From the NCBI GenBank assembly GCA_002504525.1, contig DATD01000035.1, positions 72,026 to 136,025 on the forward strand: DNA of 64,000 nt, given 5' to 3'. A program made the translations under genes and the position numbers. A model generated the notes under the pieces. It was not told where the DNA came from and did no database searches. It worked only from the letters and a program-made list of their open reading frames with translations. The DNA is from Methanomassiliicoccus sp. UBA345 (GTDB taxonomy: Archaea; Thermoplasmatota; Thermoplasmata; Methanomassiliicoccales; Methanomassiliicoccaceae). Shown here one piece after another: positions 1 to 7,935 of the stretch; position 1 is the stretch's first letter; each line of letters starts with the position of its first letter.

Positions 1-158
1 AATCGCATCAGCCCGGCCATGGCGAAATCCCCCACCGCGATGGAGCAACGCTGCCTTATCCGGTCCTCCGGACCGCTGTTCCCGATAGCTTTGCGGGCCA
101 GCTCCCGGCTGCATCTGGATATGCTGAACCCTTCCGTGGTGTCCGCGCCTAGGTCAGT
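1..158 (-). CDS. cbiC: Precorrin-8X methylmutase CbiC, N-terminal fragment (runs off window)
   Basis: Minus-strand reading downstream of cbiH gives a peptide with the pieces IRQRCSIAVGDF and AMAGLMR, which resemble the early part of CbiC, the enzyme that moves the C11 methyl group to C12 to form cobyrinic acid in the corrin pathway. The gene order (after cbiH) supports this. The frame has no ATG, GTG or TTG between about position 200 and the conserved block, so the start is undefined; 158 is only an approximate boundary beside the cbiH stop. A non-standard start, a sequence error or an unusual coupling to cbiH are all possible. Only about 50 residues are visible. Confidence 0.5.
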
Positions 159-948
159 ATACGTACTTTCGGTGGTAGCCTCTCGGCGTGATGATCCCGG
201 TGACAATCTCTCCCTCCTTCAGCAGCTTGGTGCTCTCCCCTCCGATGATCACGATGGAGTGCATGTTCACCGCGCTGTCATCCTCGTGAAGCGAGCCCAG
301 GTCCGTTACGATGAAGCTCTCCCCTTCGCCGCGATAGGCGTTCTTGACGATGCCCACCGGAGTGTCGGGCCGTGCATGGCGAAGGCTGATGTCCAGTGCC
401 TTACACAGGTTGCCTGGACGGCTGTGGCTTCGGGGATTGTACACCGCCATCGGTATCCCCATCCGGAACCCCAGGTCGAGGCGTTTCTCGATTACCTCCC
501 ACGGTGTCAGCAGGTCGCTCAGCGAGATCACCAGGAAGTCGCTGGACAGCGGCGACCCGAGTATGGAGGCCGCGGCAGTGGCAGCAGTGACGCCCGGTAT
601 GATGGAGACGTCCAGCTCCGGCGCCTCGTTCTGCGCCACCTCCAGCACGATGCTGGCCATTCCGTACACCCCGGCGTCGCCCCCGCTGACCATGGAGACC
701 TTGGAGCTTTTGGCCAATCTAACCGCCTCCCTCGCTCGGTCAACCTCTTTGCCCATGTGGGATCTGATGACCTTCTTCCCTTCCAGCAACGGTTTCATCT
801 GCTCCAGGTAAAAGTCGTTGCCGATGATCACATCCGATTCGTTCATGGCCTTACGCGCCAAGGGGGTCAGGTTGTCCAGGTCCCCCGGCCCGATGCTCAC
901 CACGAACAATCGTCCTGCAGCCTCACCTTGCGATGGCGATTGTGACAT
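154..948 (-). CDS. cbiH: Cobalt-precorrin-3B C17-methyltransferase CbiH
   Basis: 264 aa, normal for the CbiH/CobJ family. SAM-dependent methylation at C17 with ring contraction in anaerobic corrin synthesis. The N-terminal VVSIGPGDLDNLT is the glycine-rich loop shared by tetrapyrrole methylases; GGDAGVYGM at about 90-98 and IIPGVTAATAAASILG at about 117-132 are the usual binding motifs, and the PLSSDF segment after them fits CbiH. The only in-frame Met before the fold is used as start; it lies inside the end of cbiG (26-nt overlap), so the two are probably translationally coupled. Fourth member after cbiL, cbiF and cbiG in a tightly packed operon. Confidence 0.93.
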   Translation of the reverse strand: MSQSPSQGEAAGRLFVVSIGPGDLDNLTPLARKAMNESDVIIGNDFYLEQMKPLLEGKKVIRSHMGKEVDRAREAVRLAKSSKVSMVSGGDAGVYGMASIVLEVAQNEAPELDVSIIPGVTAATAAASILGSPLSSDFLVISLSDLLTPWEVIEKRLDLGFRMGIPMAVYNPRSHSRPGNLCKALDISLRHARPDTPVGIVKNAYRGEGESFIVTDLGSLHEDDSAVNMHSIVIIGGESTKLLKEGEIVTGIITPRGYHRKYVY

Positions 949-1789
949 TTCCGTATGCCCTCCTGTTCATCACGATTTCCTTACTCTTTGCCAGCGCCAG
1001 GGCTGACGGTTCGGCCACCCCGACCAAGCCGATGAGCTCGGCCTTTGATCGGCCGGCCACCGATTGGGAGTTGATGGCCTCATCGTCGACGAGGAACAGC
1101 CTGCCATCCAGCTCTCTTACTGCGGTGAGCAGCCCGGCCTCGTCGGCCTTCTTGATCGTAGATGTGTATGCCAATACCTCATCTGCAGCGATGCCCATCA
1201 AGCCAAGCGAGTCCAGCACCGCCTGCTTGATCTCGCCGGCGTCGGTGCCGCGGTTGCAGCCGATGCCCACCACATACTCGCCCTTCGACGCCAGGATCGC
1301 GACGTTGGATGATGCCAGCACAACTGCTGGGCCGTCGATGCGGTAGACCGGGACGTCGCCGGTGAGGAACGCCCTGTTGACCGCGACCGTGGAGCTCTTG
1401 TTCACGACCTCCACGTCATGCCGGCAGGCGATCTCCTCCACTGAATCCTTGCCCAGGGCATCGGTGGCGGTGGAGATCACCGGAACCAGGCCGTGCTCGG
1501 CCAACGCTCTAGCGAGCTCGTTGCCGCCATGGTGGCCCCCTAGCACCGGAACGCAGAATCCGAGGTCCGGGGTCACTACCACGATGGCGGGATCGACCCA
1601 CTTGTCGCGCAGCAGCGGTGCGATCTTTCTGAACACGATTCCGATGGCCATGATTGCCACGATGCCTTCATATTCGTTGAACGACCTGGCAAGAGCATCG
1701 TCAGAATGCTCCACCGCTTCGCCACCCAGCCATCCGGCGACGGTTCGAGCCTGCTCCGGGTGGCCGACGTGGACTACTGCAATCCTCAC
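923..1789 (-). CDS. cbiG: Cobalt-precorrin-5A hydrolase CbiG
   Basis: 288 aa. Opens the delta-lactone of cobalt-precorrin-5A, releasing acetaldehyde, in the oxygen-independent cobamide pathway. The N-terminal part holds IVAIMAIGIVFRKIAPLL and the family signature LGGHHGGNELA at about 103-113; the C-terminal domain starts near GEYVVGIGCNRGT. Full length with both CbiG domains. The start ATG overlaps the stop of cbiF by four bases and the 3' end runs into cbiH, as expected for a coupled operon. CbiG rather than CobE alone, because the N-terminal hydrolase half is present. Confidence 0.93.
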   Translation of the reverse strand: MRIAVVHVGHPEQARTVAGWLGGEAVEHSDDALARSFNEYEGIVAIMAIGIVFRKIAPLLRDKWVDPAIVVVTPDLGFCVPVLGGHHGGNELARALAEHGLVPVISTATDALGKDSVEEIACRHDVEVVNKSSTVAVNRAFLTGDVPVYRIDGPAVVLASSNVAILASKGEYVVGIGCNRGTDAGEIKQAVLDSLGLMGIAADEVLAYTSTIKKADEAGLLTAVRELDGRLFLVDDEAINSQSVAGRSKAELIGLVGVAEPSALALAKSKEIVMNRRAYGNVTIAIAR

Positions 1790-2505
1790 GAGTACAGCAC
1801 CGACCTTTGGTAGCGACCCATGGGGTCGACGATCCCGCCGATGATTATCAGGGCGGTCTTATGGATGCCCGCCTCCTCTGTCTTCTGAGCGATATCGTCC
1901 ACCTTCCCGGTGACCACCTTCTGGTCCGGCCACGACGCATGGTAGACCACCGCGGCCGGAGTATCCTTGGGGCAGCGCAGCTTCTCCATGATCTCGGACA
2001 ATTTGTCCGTGCCCAGGAAGAACACCATGGATGCGCCTGTCTCCGACAGCCGTGAGATGTCATCCTCTTCCAGGGTCTCTCCTGCCGGCCTTGTGACTAT
2101 AAGGGTCTCGGAGACGCCCTTCAGGGTGTACTGCGTCTTCAGCGCTGCTGAGGCGGCGAACAGCGAACTGACTCCCGGGACGACCTTGACCTCCACGCCC
2201 TGCTGCTTCAGCTCAGCGATCTGCTCGACTATCGAGCCATATAGAGAGGGATCGCCACTGTGGAGGCGGACCACGCTCTTCCCCGCCTTGGCCGCTGCTA
2301 CCATGGCAGACACCATCTCCTCAATCTTCATGCCCCAGCTGTCCAACTTCACCTCTGCACGGGACCGCTCGACAAGCGCGGGGTTGACCAGCGATCCGGC
2401 GTAGATGAGAAGGTCAGCATTGACCAGAAGCTCATTGCCCTTCAGCGTGATGAGGTCGGGGTCCCCCGGACCGGCGCCGACGAACCATACCGCCGGTATG
2501 ACCAT
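1786..2505 (-). CDS. cbiF: Cobalt-precorrin-4 C11-methyltransferase CbiF
   Basis: 239 aa, typical CbiF length. Methylates C11 using SAM. It begins with VWFVGAGPGDPDLITLKG, the tetrapyrrole methylase start motif; RLHSGDPSLYGS at about 80-91 and VVPGVSSLFAASAAL at about 108-122 are the substrate/SAM motifs, and ETLIVTRPAGET is characteristic of CbiF/CobM. One base separates its start from the cbiL stop, and its stop overlaps the cbiG start by four bases. Part of the cbiTLFGHC operon. Confidence 0.93.
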   Translation of the reverse strand: MVIPAVWFVGAGPGDPDLITLKGNELLVNADLLIYAGSLVNPALVERSRAEVKLDSWGMKIEEMVSAMVAAAKAGKSVVRLHSGDPSLYGSIVEQIAELKQQGVEVKVVPGVSSLFAASAALKTQYTLKGVSETLIVTRPAGETLEEDDISRLSETGASMVFFLGTDKLSEIMEKLRCPKDTPAAVVYHASWPDQKVVTGKVDDIAQKTEEAGIHKTALIIIGGIVDPMGRYQRSVLYS

Positions 2506-2506
2506 A

Positions 2507-3115
2507 TCACTCCCTCCGCGCGAACATGACGCTCATATAATCGCACGTTTCCGGAATATCGTCCCCATGATACACCTTCTCCCTCTCTAGGAACATCCTC
2601 TCCACCAAGTGGAACCTGGAGTATCCAGAGGAGCGGAGCTGGGTCATGGCCTCCCTGGGCGAGCGCACCTTTAGCATCACCAGACAATCACTCTTGGTTC
2701 CGTCGGTAACGAGGAACCCCGAGTTGACCGGGATCTGCAATCGCGACGCAAAGGCAGTGATGGAGCTGATTCCGGGTTCCACTGCGGTATCGATCTCAGG
2801 ATGCCTCTTCTTCAGTATCTCGCACTGCCTGGAGAACGTCGAATAGAAGTTGGGATCGCCCAAGATGCCCAAGACCGCAGTGCCGTCGAGCGCCACTGGG
2901 GCGATGATATCGGCGTTCCTTTCCAGAGCCTGCCGTATCTCCTCCTCATCGGTCACCATGGGGAAATCCAGCACCACTGGGTCGCAGTGCTCCTTCACCA
3001 GTTCGCAGGCCATCTTCCCCGGGACGAACACACTGTCCGCCGAACGGAGGAGGCGCACCGCCTTCAGGGTGAGCAGCTCCTTGTCGCCGGGCCCTAGACC
3101 CACTCCGATGAGCAT
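2507..3115 (-). CDS. cbiL: Precorrin-2 C20-methyltransferase CbiL
   Basis: 202 aa, a little short for CbiL (usually 210-240). First committed methylation at C20 of (cobalt-)precorrin-2. Starts with LIGVGLGPGDKELLTLKA; GILGDPNFYSTF at about 83-94 and EPGISSITAFASRL at about 112-125 are diagnostic. It overlaps the cbiT stop by one base (3115), so the operon reads cbiT-cbiL-cbiF-cbiG-cbiH-cbiC. The shorter C-terminus appears to be a natural archaeal form, since the stop is followed directly by cbiF. Confidence 0.9.
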   Translation of the reverse strand: MLIGVGLGPGDKELLTLKAVRLLRSADSVFVPGKMACELVKEHCDPVVLDFPMVTDEEEIRQALERNADIIAPVALDGTAVLGILGDPNFYSTFSRQCEILKKRHPEIDTAVEPGISSITAFASRLQIPVNSGFLVTDGTKSDCLVMLKVRSPREAMTQLRSSGYSRFHLVERMFLEREKVYHGDDIPETCDYMSVMFARRE

Positions 3116-3639
3116 CAGAGCACCTCCCCGACGATGATGAACACTGGGTCGATGGGGCGGAACATGATGCTGCCGGCCAGGGCGTGCGAGCGGCCGACCT
3201 GCACTTGGACCGCCTCCTTGAAGATGTCCAGTTTTTTCATGCGGATCACCGCCTTGTTCATGGAATCGAGCAGGACGGTGTTGACGACGATGCGACCGTG
3301 GACGCGGTCGCTGAGCATGGACAGCATCTCATCCAGGCGTCTGGTCCCGCCAACGAACGCGCCATCGAGGTGGTCGATCTCATTGAGCAACTCAAGACCA
3401 TCCTGCTGCCGCAGCTCGATGTTGGTCCCGCCCCATGTCATCAATTTTATTCTGGAAGCTTCGATTGCCTCGTTTCTGACGTCCACTGCATAGACCTTCT
3501 CGGCGGTCTCGGCCATGGCCATGGCCACCTTGCAGGTGCCACAGCCGATGTCGGCGACCACGTCGCCAGTCTTAATCCCAAGCTTCTGGATGGAAACGGC
3601 CATGACCTCATCTTGGGTCGGCCCGCCTTTGAACCTCAT
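3115..3639 (-). CDS. cbiT: Cobalt-precorrin-6B/7 C15-methyltransferase (decarboxylating) CbiT
   Basis: Class I SAM methyltransferase that methylates C15 and removes the C12 acetate carboxylate. Motif I VVADIGCGTCKVAMAMAE lies at about 28-45, AVDVRNEAIEASRIKL follows, and DGAFVGGT is the family substrate motif. The frame opens with TTG directly followed by ATG; I use the ATG at 3639, which gives 174 aa and sits about 25 bases below the TATA box, so the transcript is probably leaderless. First gene of the cbi operon; a 17-bp palindrome abuts its start. Confidence 0.92.
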   Translation of the reverse strand: MRFKGGPTQDEVMAVSIQKLGIKTGDVVADIGCGTCKVAMAMAETAEKVYAVDVRNEAIEASRIKLMTWGGTNIELRQQDGLELLNEIDHLDGAFVGGTRRLDEMLSMLSDRVHGRIVVNTVLLDSMNKAVIRMKKLDIFKEAVQVQVGRSHALAGSIMFRPIDPVFIIVGEVL

Positions 3640-3642
3640 CAA

Positions 3643-3688
3643 TTGGATGTATCATCCAAGAACTATTTAAGATGGATATTGTATCCAA
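3643..3688 (-). promoter_or_regulatory. cbi operon promoter with two palindromic operators
   Basis: On the minus strand a TATA box CTTAAATA (3671-3664) lies about 25 bases upstream of the cbiT start. It is bracketed by two 17-bp palindromes of the form TTGGAT-N5-ATCCAA: TTGGATGTATCATCCAA at 3643-3659, perfect, and ATGGATATTGTATCCAA at 3672-3688, with one mismatch. The first covers the predicted transcription start; the second covers the BRE side of the TATA box. This is a classic arrangement for a repressor. The regulator is unknown; a cobamide- or metal-responsive protein is the natural inference. Confidence 0.7.
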
Positions 3689-4022
3689 CTGCACCCCTTC
3701 TAGCCATGCCGCGCCGTCCTCAACTTGACTCAAAAAGTGGCGTTCGTCGCTCATATGCCAACGATTTTGTACCCGATGCTCCGAACCAGCATCGTCTGGC
3801 ATTGTTCTAGTCATCAAGCCGACGTGCCAGCGCACGTCGGAAATAACTTTGCCAGACACTTTTCTTTCCCATTTAATCAACTAATTTCATGGGCATAGTG
3901 GCGTTGTGAACCGTAAGAACAGTTGCCAATGATGAAGGCGAGAGGGAATCTGCCGATGGCGGTCGGCAGATCGTGTCGTCACTTTCAAAAGTATAAATTC
4001 GCCGCGGGCCGTAAGGTGCTTG
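3689..4022. other. Intergenic region between divergent cbiT and a small Cys-rich gene
   Basis: No convincing gene. It holds two perfect hairpins: CCGACGTG/CACGTCGG (3819-3840, 6-nt loop) and CTGCCGA/TCGGCAG (near 3950-3969, 6-nt loop). An ATGATGA box (about 3929) precedes the second, but no CTGA box follows, so I do not call a C/D RNA. A TATA box TATAAATT at 3992-3999 drives the plus-strand gene at 4023. Confidence 0.5.
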
Positions 4023-4364
4023 ATGGCCGATTTCGAGCTGCCCATTGAGAATGTCGTGATGGACGTGGAGTCCGGCGTATGCCGGTTCAAGGCGCGTGTC
4101 ACAGCTTACATGGAGGATGAGCAGGTTCGCGTCTCGATCGAGAGCGAGTGCCCGCAGGTGCTCGCGTTCGCCGAGCGAGTGAAGGTGCTGGGCAGGTTCG
4201 AAGCGCTCAAGATGCCGTTCTCCGAGAACACGGTCTTCCTACGTGGCGGCGAGACATTGAGGCACTCATCATGCCCTGTCCCCACCGCGGTCTGCAAGTG
4301 CGCCGAGGCCGCGGCCGGCTTCGCCCTGCAAAGGGACGTGAGCCTAAAATTCGTTAGATCGTGA
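4023..4364 (+). CDS. Small Cys-containing protein of the DUF6951-like family
   Basis: 113 aa, cytosolic, no membrane segment. Pattern: VESGVCRFKARV near the N-terminus, ESECPQVLAFAE in the middle, and SSCPVPTAVCKCAEAAAGFAL near the C-terminus, giving conserved cysteines that could bind a metal or cofactor. The gene at 50120 has the same layout, so the two are paralogues. The start is the ATG at 4023 (TTG at 4020 just before), about 25 bases below a TATA box, so probably leaderless. Divergent from the cbi operon. Function unknown; the DUF number is from memory and should be checked. Confidence 0.7.
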   Translation: MADFELPIENVVMDVESGVCRFKARVTAYMEDEQVRVSIESECPQVLAFAERVKVLGRFEALKMPFSENTVFLRGGETLRHSSCPVPTAVCKCAEAAAGFALQRDVSLKFVRS

Positions 4365-4400
4365 ATCGAACGTACACGTGGTCGCCACGGCCTGCTTGCG

Positions 4401-4949
4401 TCAGGCCTGAGGATCGAGCGGCCTTATCCGCTCCAGCGTCCACGCTGCGCCCTTGCTCACGTACAGACTACGATCGTCGAGAAGAGCTTCGAGCCTCGGC
4501 ACCGAGGAGCGATGCGCCAGTTGCATTCTTTCTGCCATCCTGCCCAGCGCCCACACCGCCATCCCGCGGACCTGGGCGTTTGCATCGTCAAGGAGAACGT
4601 TCAACGGTTCTATCGCTTCATCCTTGCCGGACGCTCCCGCTAGCTCTCCCAGCGCCCACGCGGCGTTCTCTCTGACCTCCTCGTCCTCATCGGCCAGCAG
4701 GGTGATCAGAAAGTCCAGGGGAGCGTCGTCGACCGCCTTGTTCTGCGCCAGCTTGGCAACGCTCCACGTCGCGGCCCTCCGCACCTCGGCATCGCCGTCA
4801 CGGAGAAGCGCGGTCAGCGGCCGTAAGGAGGACGAGTCCGCCTCCCTCGCTCTCAAAAGTTCGTTCAGGGCGTTCAGGGCGTCGAGCATCCTCTCCCTGT
4901 CGCTCGAGCACAGGCCGTCATTGATGGCGTTCTGCCTTTCGGACGTCAT
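4401..4949 (-). CDS. HEAT-repeat protein
   Basis: 182 aa made largely of HEAT/PBS-lyase-type repeats. Repeats recur about every 35-40 residues: LLRDGDAEVRRAATWSVAKLA, LLADEDEEVRENAAWALGELA, LLDDANAQVRGMAVWALGRMA and a final LLDDRSLYVSKGAAWTLERI (each shown in part). Such alpha-solenoids are protein-interaction scaffolds. I chose the internal ATG at 4949, two bases after the stop of the upstream small Cys-rich gene, because the longer frame only overlaps that gene. Probably co-transcribed with it. Partner unknown. Confidence 0.85.
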   Translation of the reverse strand: MTSERQNAINDGLCSSDRERMLDALNALNELLRAREADSSSLRPLTALLRDGDAEVRRAATWSVAKLAQNKAVDDAPLDFLITLLADEDEEVRENAAWALGELAGASGKDEAIEPLNVLLDDANAQVRGMAVWALGRMAERMQLAHRSSVPRLEALLDDRSLYVSKGAAWTLERIRPLDPQA

Positions 4950-4951
4950 GC

Positions 4952-5170
4952 TCACTTCTTCACGTCGGGCTTGGCCATGTAGAAGTCGCACTGGCCATAG
5001 AATCTCTCGCCCTCGCACATCTCGTAGTCCTTCAGGTGCAGGACATCGCATCTGATGCGCCGCGCCTTGCAGCTCGAACATCGGCCGTCCGGAGCATGCC
5101 ATAGACAGCGTTTCATCGCTTGGCTCTCATCGGTCATGTGCTTCGGAACTTGATGCCGATGCGGGCACAT
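4952..5170 (-). CDS. Small cysteine-rich protein, putative zinc-binding
   Basis: Up to 72 aa. Cysteines in KRCLWHAPDGRCSSCKARRIRC and again in YEMCEGERFYGQC suggest a zinc knuckle. An internal ATG before KRCLW (near 5116) would give a 54-aa protein and may be the true start. The stop is two bases before the HEAT-repeat gene, so the pair is likely an operon. I do not recognise the family. Confidence 0.6.
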   Translation of the reverse strand: MCPHRHQVPKHMTDESQAMKRCLWHAPDGRCSSCKARRIRCDVLHLKDYEMCEGERFYGQCDFYMAKPDVKK

Positions 5171-5251
5171 AAAGCCTGTTGCGCGCCCCTGCTCGCGAAC
5201 GCATTCGCCGCGAGTCGGCGGACAATTAGTTATAATCCGGCGTCCAAACCC

Positions 5252-5626
5252 ATGGTGATGGCCGCGGTGGACCTCACGGACCTGGTGGACCAGAGGATGG
5301 AGGACATGAAAGAGGACGACGAGGGATTATCCGCCGAGGCGACCTTCTTCATGAGCGAGTCCGGCCCATGGGGCTTTATCGTCGTCAGGGACGAGATGGA
5401 CGAGCTCATCGGCTTTGAGTTCGTCGAGACGGAGGGCAGCTGGAGGCGCCCCGAGGCCATGCTGGAGTACAACGCGGCCGCCGACGCCGAGCTTGAGGTT
5501 CTAGTCGTCGTACCCGATGAGGCGTTCGCCGAGGTCGTGGGCATGGTCTACCGTTCCGGCGATCCGAGCATCACAATCTCGGACTACAGCGCCATGGAGC
5601 TCATCACCAGGCCGCTGGTGTCATGA
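5252..5626 (+). CDS. Hypothetical acidic protein
   Basis: About 124 aa from the ATG at 5252; a second ATG at 5258 is equally possible given a TATA-like TTAGTTATAAT at 5226-5236. Acidic, with no membrane segment; it includes GPWGFIVVRDEMDELIGFE and LEVLVVVPDEAFAEVVG, which look like short beta strands of a compact alpha/beta fold. Divergent from the Cys-rich/HEAT pair and convergent with the NYN gene. No function assigned. Confidence 0.6.
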   Translation: MVMAAVDLTDLVDQRMEDMKEDDEGLSAEATFFMSESGPWGFIVVRDEMDELIGFEFVETEGSWRRPEAMLEYNAAADAELEVLVVVPDEAFAEVVGMVYRSGDPSITISDYSAMELITRPLVS

Positions 5627-5635
5627 GATGCGCCG

Positions 5636-6373
5636 CTATCTTCGCTTCTTCGCTCTATGCTCCCAGTCCGCCGGTCTATCCTCATAGCCGCGGGCGCGCC
5701 AGTAAGAGATGTTGTTGGGATTCAGCTGATTGGAGCGCTTGTTGCGGTCCTCCAGATAGCTCTCCATGCTCACACGGCGGCCCTCCGAGTCGGTGACCTT
5801 CAGCTCCCCTGCGGCCGTCTCCACCGGCGGGGCCTTCCCGGCCTTCTGCGCCCTAAGGGACCTGGCGACCAGCTGCACGATGTGACAGCCGAAGCCCAGC
5901 GCATCGCACTTGGTGATCAGGAAGCTGGATATGGAATTGGCCTCTCCCAGCACCGACGCCTTCTTGCCATGCTCGTAGATGTAGTCGAGAACTATGGTGA
6001 TGTCCTTGTCCCCGGTGGCGAGGACGAACACGTCCGGGCAGTCCTCGTCGTGCAGGCGGTCCACGACGGCGCAGTGCATCGATGGGTCGGTGAGGCTCTT
6101 GCCGAAGACCACCCGCTTGGTGCGAGGGTCGATGTGCCGGAACGATTTGCTCTCCACCAGGGCGAAGCCCCGGCGTTCGTAGTCCGCCCTGGTCCGGTCG
6201 GTCCTCCAGATGGTCGCCTCATCGACGAACACCCGCCCTTCCACAACCTGCCCCAGCTCGGAGCCGTAATCGACCAGCAAGGTGCCTATCCTCTCCAGTA
6301 TGGCGACGTCCCCCGCGTCCCATAGTCCGCGCTCCATGTTGGGGCCGTCGACATAGATGCCCACCGTGGTCAC
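5636..6373 (-). CDS. NYN-domain (LabA/PIN-like) protein, putative nuclease
   Basis: 245 aa. Residues 1-170 form an NYN/LabA domain, a PIN-like RNase fold: IYVDGPNMERGLWD gives the first acidic residue, then DPSMHCAVVDRLHD and VLATGDKDITIVLDYIYEHGKKASVLG give the second acidic cluster. The C-terminal 75 residues are basic (ending AKKRR) and could hold RNA. Its start overlaps the stop of the 508-aa gene by four bases, so the two are translationally coupled and likely act together. Nuclease activity is inferred from the fold only. Confidence 0.8.
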   Translation of the reverse strand: MTTVGIYVDGPNMERGLWDAGDVAILERIGTLLVDYGSELGQVVEGRVFVDEATIWRTDRTRADYERRGFALVESKSFRHIDPRTKRVVFGKSLTDPSMHCAVVDRLHDEDCPDVFVLATGDKDITIVLDYIYEHGKKASVLGEANSISSFLITKCDALGFGCHIVQLVARSLRAQKAGKAPPVETAAGELKVTDSEGRRVSMESYLEDRNKRSNQLNPNNISYWRARGYEDRPADWEHRAKKRR

Positions 6374-7896
6374 GAACTCCCCTCCGCATCGAGCCGGGAG
6401 AGGATGAGATCGTCCGCATCGTTCTCGTCGAGCACCCGGTTCAGCAGGGCGAGCAGCAGGCGGGGCATGGTGAAGGTGACGGTCTGTTCTCCCTCCAGAT
6501 ATCCCACCACCTGCTCGCTGAGCACGTAGCTGTACCTGGCCAGCGCCTCGTAGTAGTCGAGGACGGTGATCTTGGCCACGATCTCCCTGGCCTTCGCTTC
6601 CGTTAGGCCGTCCTCCTCCGCCTCGGCGATGAGGCGGTGCACCTCCTCGTCCAGCTCCTCGATGTTGGGCTGTGGGAACCGCGGCGGGTCGCGGTAGGCC
6701 TCCCTGGAAAGGTCCAGGAGCTTCTTGCCCATCAGCACCACGACCTCGTGCATGCTGCGCTCCGATGCCTCGGCGTCATCGATATGGAACCGACCGGTCC
6801 CCTGGTCGATGCAGAGGTCGAAGCCCAGCATCGAGAGGTCGTCCTTTCGGTCGGCGGAGCGCTCGCTCACCGGGAACAGGACCTCAGCCCTGATGCCGCT
6901 AAGATTCCGGAGCAGTTTACGGAACTCCTCCAGCCCCTGCTGGGACAGGTCGTGGGCGATGCAGCCCAGGCCGTTCGGCAGCGGTTCGTCCGTGCCATCG
7001 GACTCGATGAGCATCATCTGTTCCAGCAGTTCATCGTCCTCCGGGGTCCATCCCTGCACTTTGATGCGGCATCCCTTGATGCATCGCTTTCTCGCATCCC
7101 GCGTCAGGAACTCGACCAGGCCGTAGTAGTCGGGGTTCTCGGTCCTCTCCAGGCCGAACCTCTTCGACACCTCGTACAGGCGGAGGACCAGGCTCCCGGA
7201 GGCGGGGATTATCTCCATCTCGAACGCTCCTTGGTCAGGAGAGATGAACTCCCAGTAGCGTTCGATCATCTCGGGAGGGTAGAAGAACTCATTCTCTCCG
7301 TGGATGTTGTTGAGCCGGAAGAGGTTCTTCAGGAAGTAGCGCGAGTACTTCCGCAGATCGGCCGGGAGGTCCTGCCAGGGGATGCGGTGCCTGAGCACCG
7401 GGACCGGGACCTCGCCGTCCCGGAGGTCCTCGGCGCTCACCTCCTGGACATGGGGGCCGCCGTCGTCGCGCCATTCCTTCAGGGAGTAGCGGACCAGGTC
7501 CTCGTTCTCATCATTCAGGCGGTCGGCCAGCTCGTCGATGATCTCCCTTACAGAAGGGCGGAACAGCCGGCGCATCATGTCGTCGCGGCTCTCCCCGGTG
7601 ACGGATGCCTCCTGCAGCATACGGAACAACGTGGCCGTCCTGACGGTGATGGTCTTGGACGCCATTTGCGTGTACCTCTCCCTGAACACTGCCTCGGCGT
7701 TGAACTCCATCGCCCTGGCCAGTTCGATGCCCCTCTCACGGTCCCCTCGATGGCGCGCCTCCTCCACCAAGCCTATGACCTCCCGCCGGCCGAGCAGCAG
7801 GTACCGGTCGCCATCCCGGACGGGAATGAGGTCGAGCAACGCCGCCAAAATCTCTGCGTCGACCTGCTGGTCGGCGGGGACCTCGCGAATGATCAT
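6370..7896 (-). CDS. Unknown 508-residue protein in operon with NYN protein
   Basis: I do not recognise the family. Soluble, acidic and mostly helical, with no membrane segments. It is rich in Glu/Arg stretches (LADRLNDENEDLV, NIEELDEEVHRLIAEAEEDGLTEAKA) that suggest helical bundles. A central region has KRCIKGCRIKVQGWTPEDDELLEQMM. It is followed with a 4-nt overlap by an NYN-domain gene and preceded by a Rieske gene 39 bases away on the same strand. No catalytic motif identified. Start at the ATG at 7896. Confidence 0.8.
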   Translation of the reverse strand: MIIREVPADQQVDAEILAALLDLIPVRDGDRYLLLGRREVIGLVEEARHRGDRERGIELARAMEFNAEAVFRERYTQMASKTITVRTATLFRMLQEASVTGESRDDMMRRLFRPSVREIIDELADRLNDENEDLVRYSLKEWRDDGGPHVQEVSAEDLRDGEVPVPVLRHRIPWQDLPADLRKYSRYFLKNLFRLNNIHGENEFFYPPEMIERYWEFISPDQGAFEMEIIPASGSLVLRLYEVSKRFGLERTENPDYYGLVEFLTRDARKRCIKGCRIKVQGWTPEDDELLEQMMLIESDGTDEPLPNGLGCIAHDLSQQGLEEFRKLLRNLSGIRAEVLFPVSERSADRKDDLSMLGFDLCIDQGTGRFHIDDAEASERSMHEVVVLMGKKLLDLSREAYRDPPRFPQPNIEELDEEVHRLIAEAEEDGLTEAKAREIVAKITVLDYYEALARYSYVLSEQVVGYLEGEQTVTFTMPRLLLALLNRVLDENDADDLILSRLDAEGSS

Positions 7897-7935
7897 GCCC
7901 CGAGTATCAGCCCCGGCGCATATGTTTCTTTTCGC

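Noticed and set aside
3640..3700. Cobalamin riboswitch before the cbi operon
   Set aside because: The TATA box lies about 25 bases from the start codon, leaving no leader, and no B12-box-like sequence is present; the palindromes are better explained as protein sites.
3608..3880. 90-codon minus-strand frame upstream of cbiT
   Set aside because: It contains the TATA box and both operators and overlaps the cbiT start; the product resembles nothing.
3929..3969. Box C/D RNA in the cbiT/4023 gap
   Set aside because: ATGATGA is present but no CTGA box at suitable distance, and the following segment is a tight hairpin.
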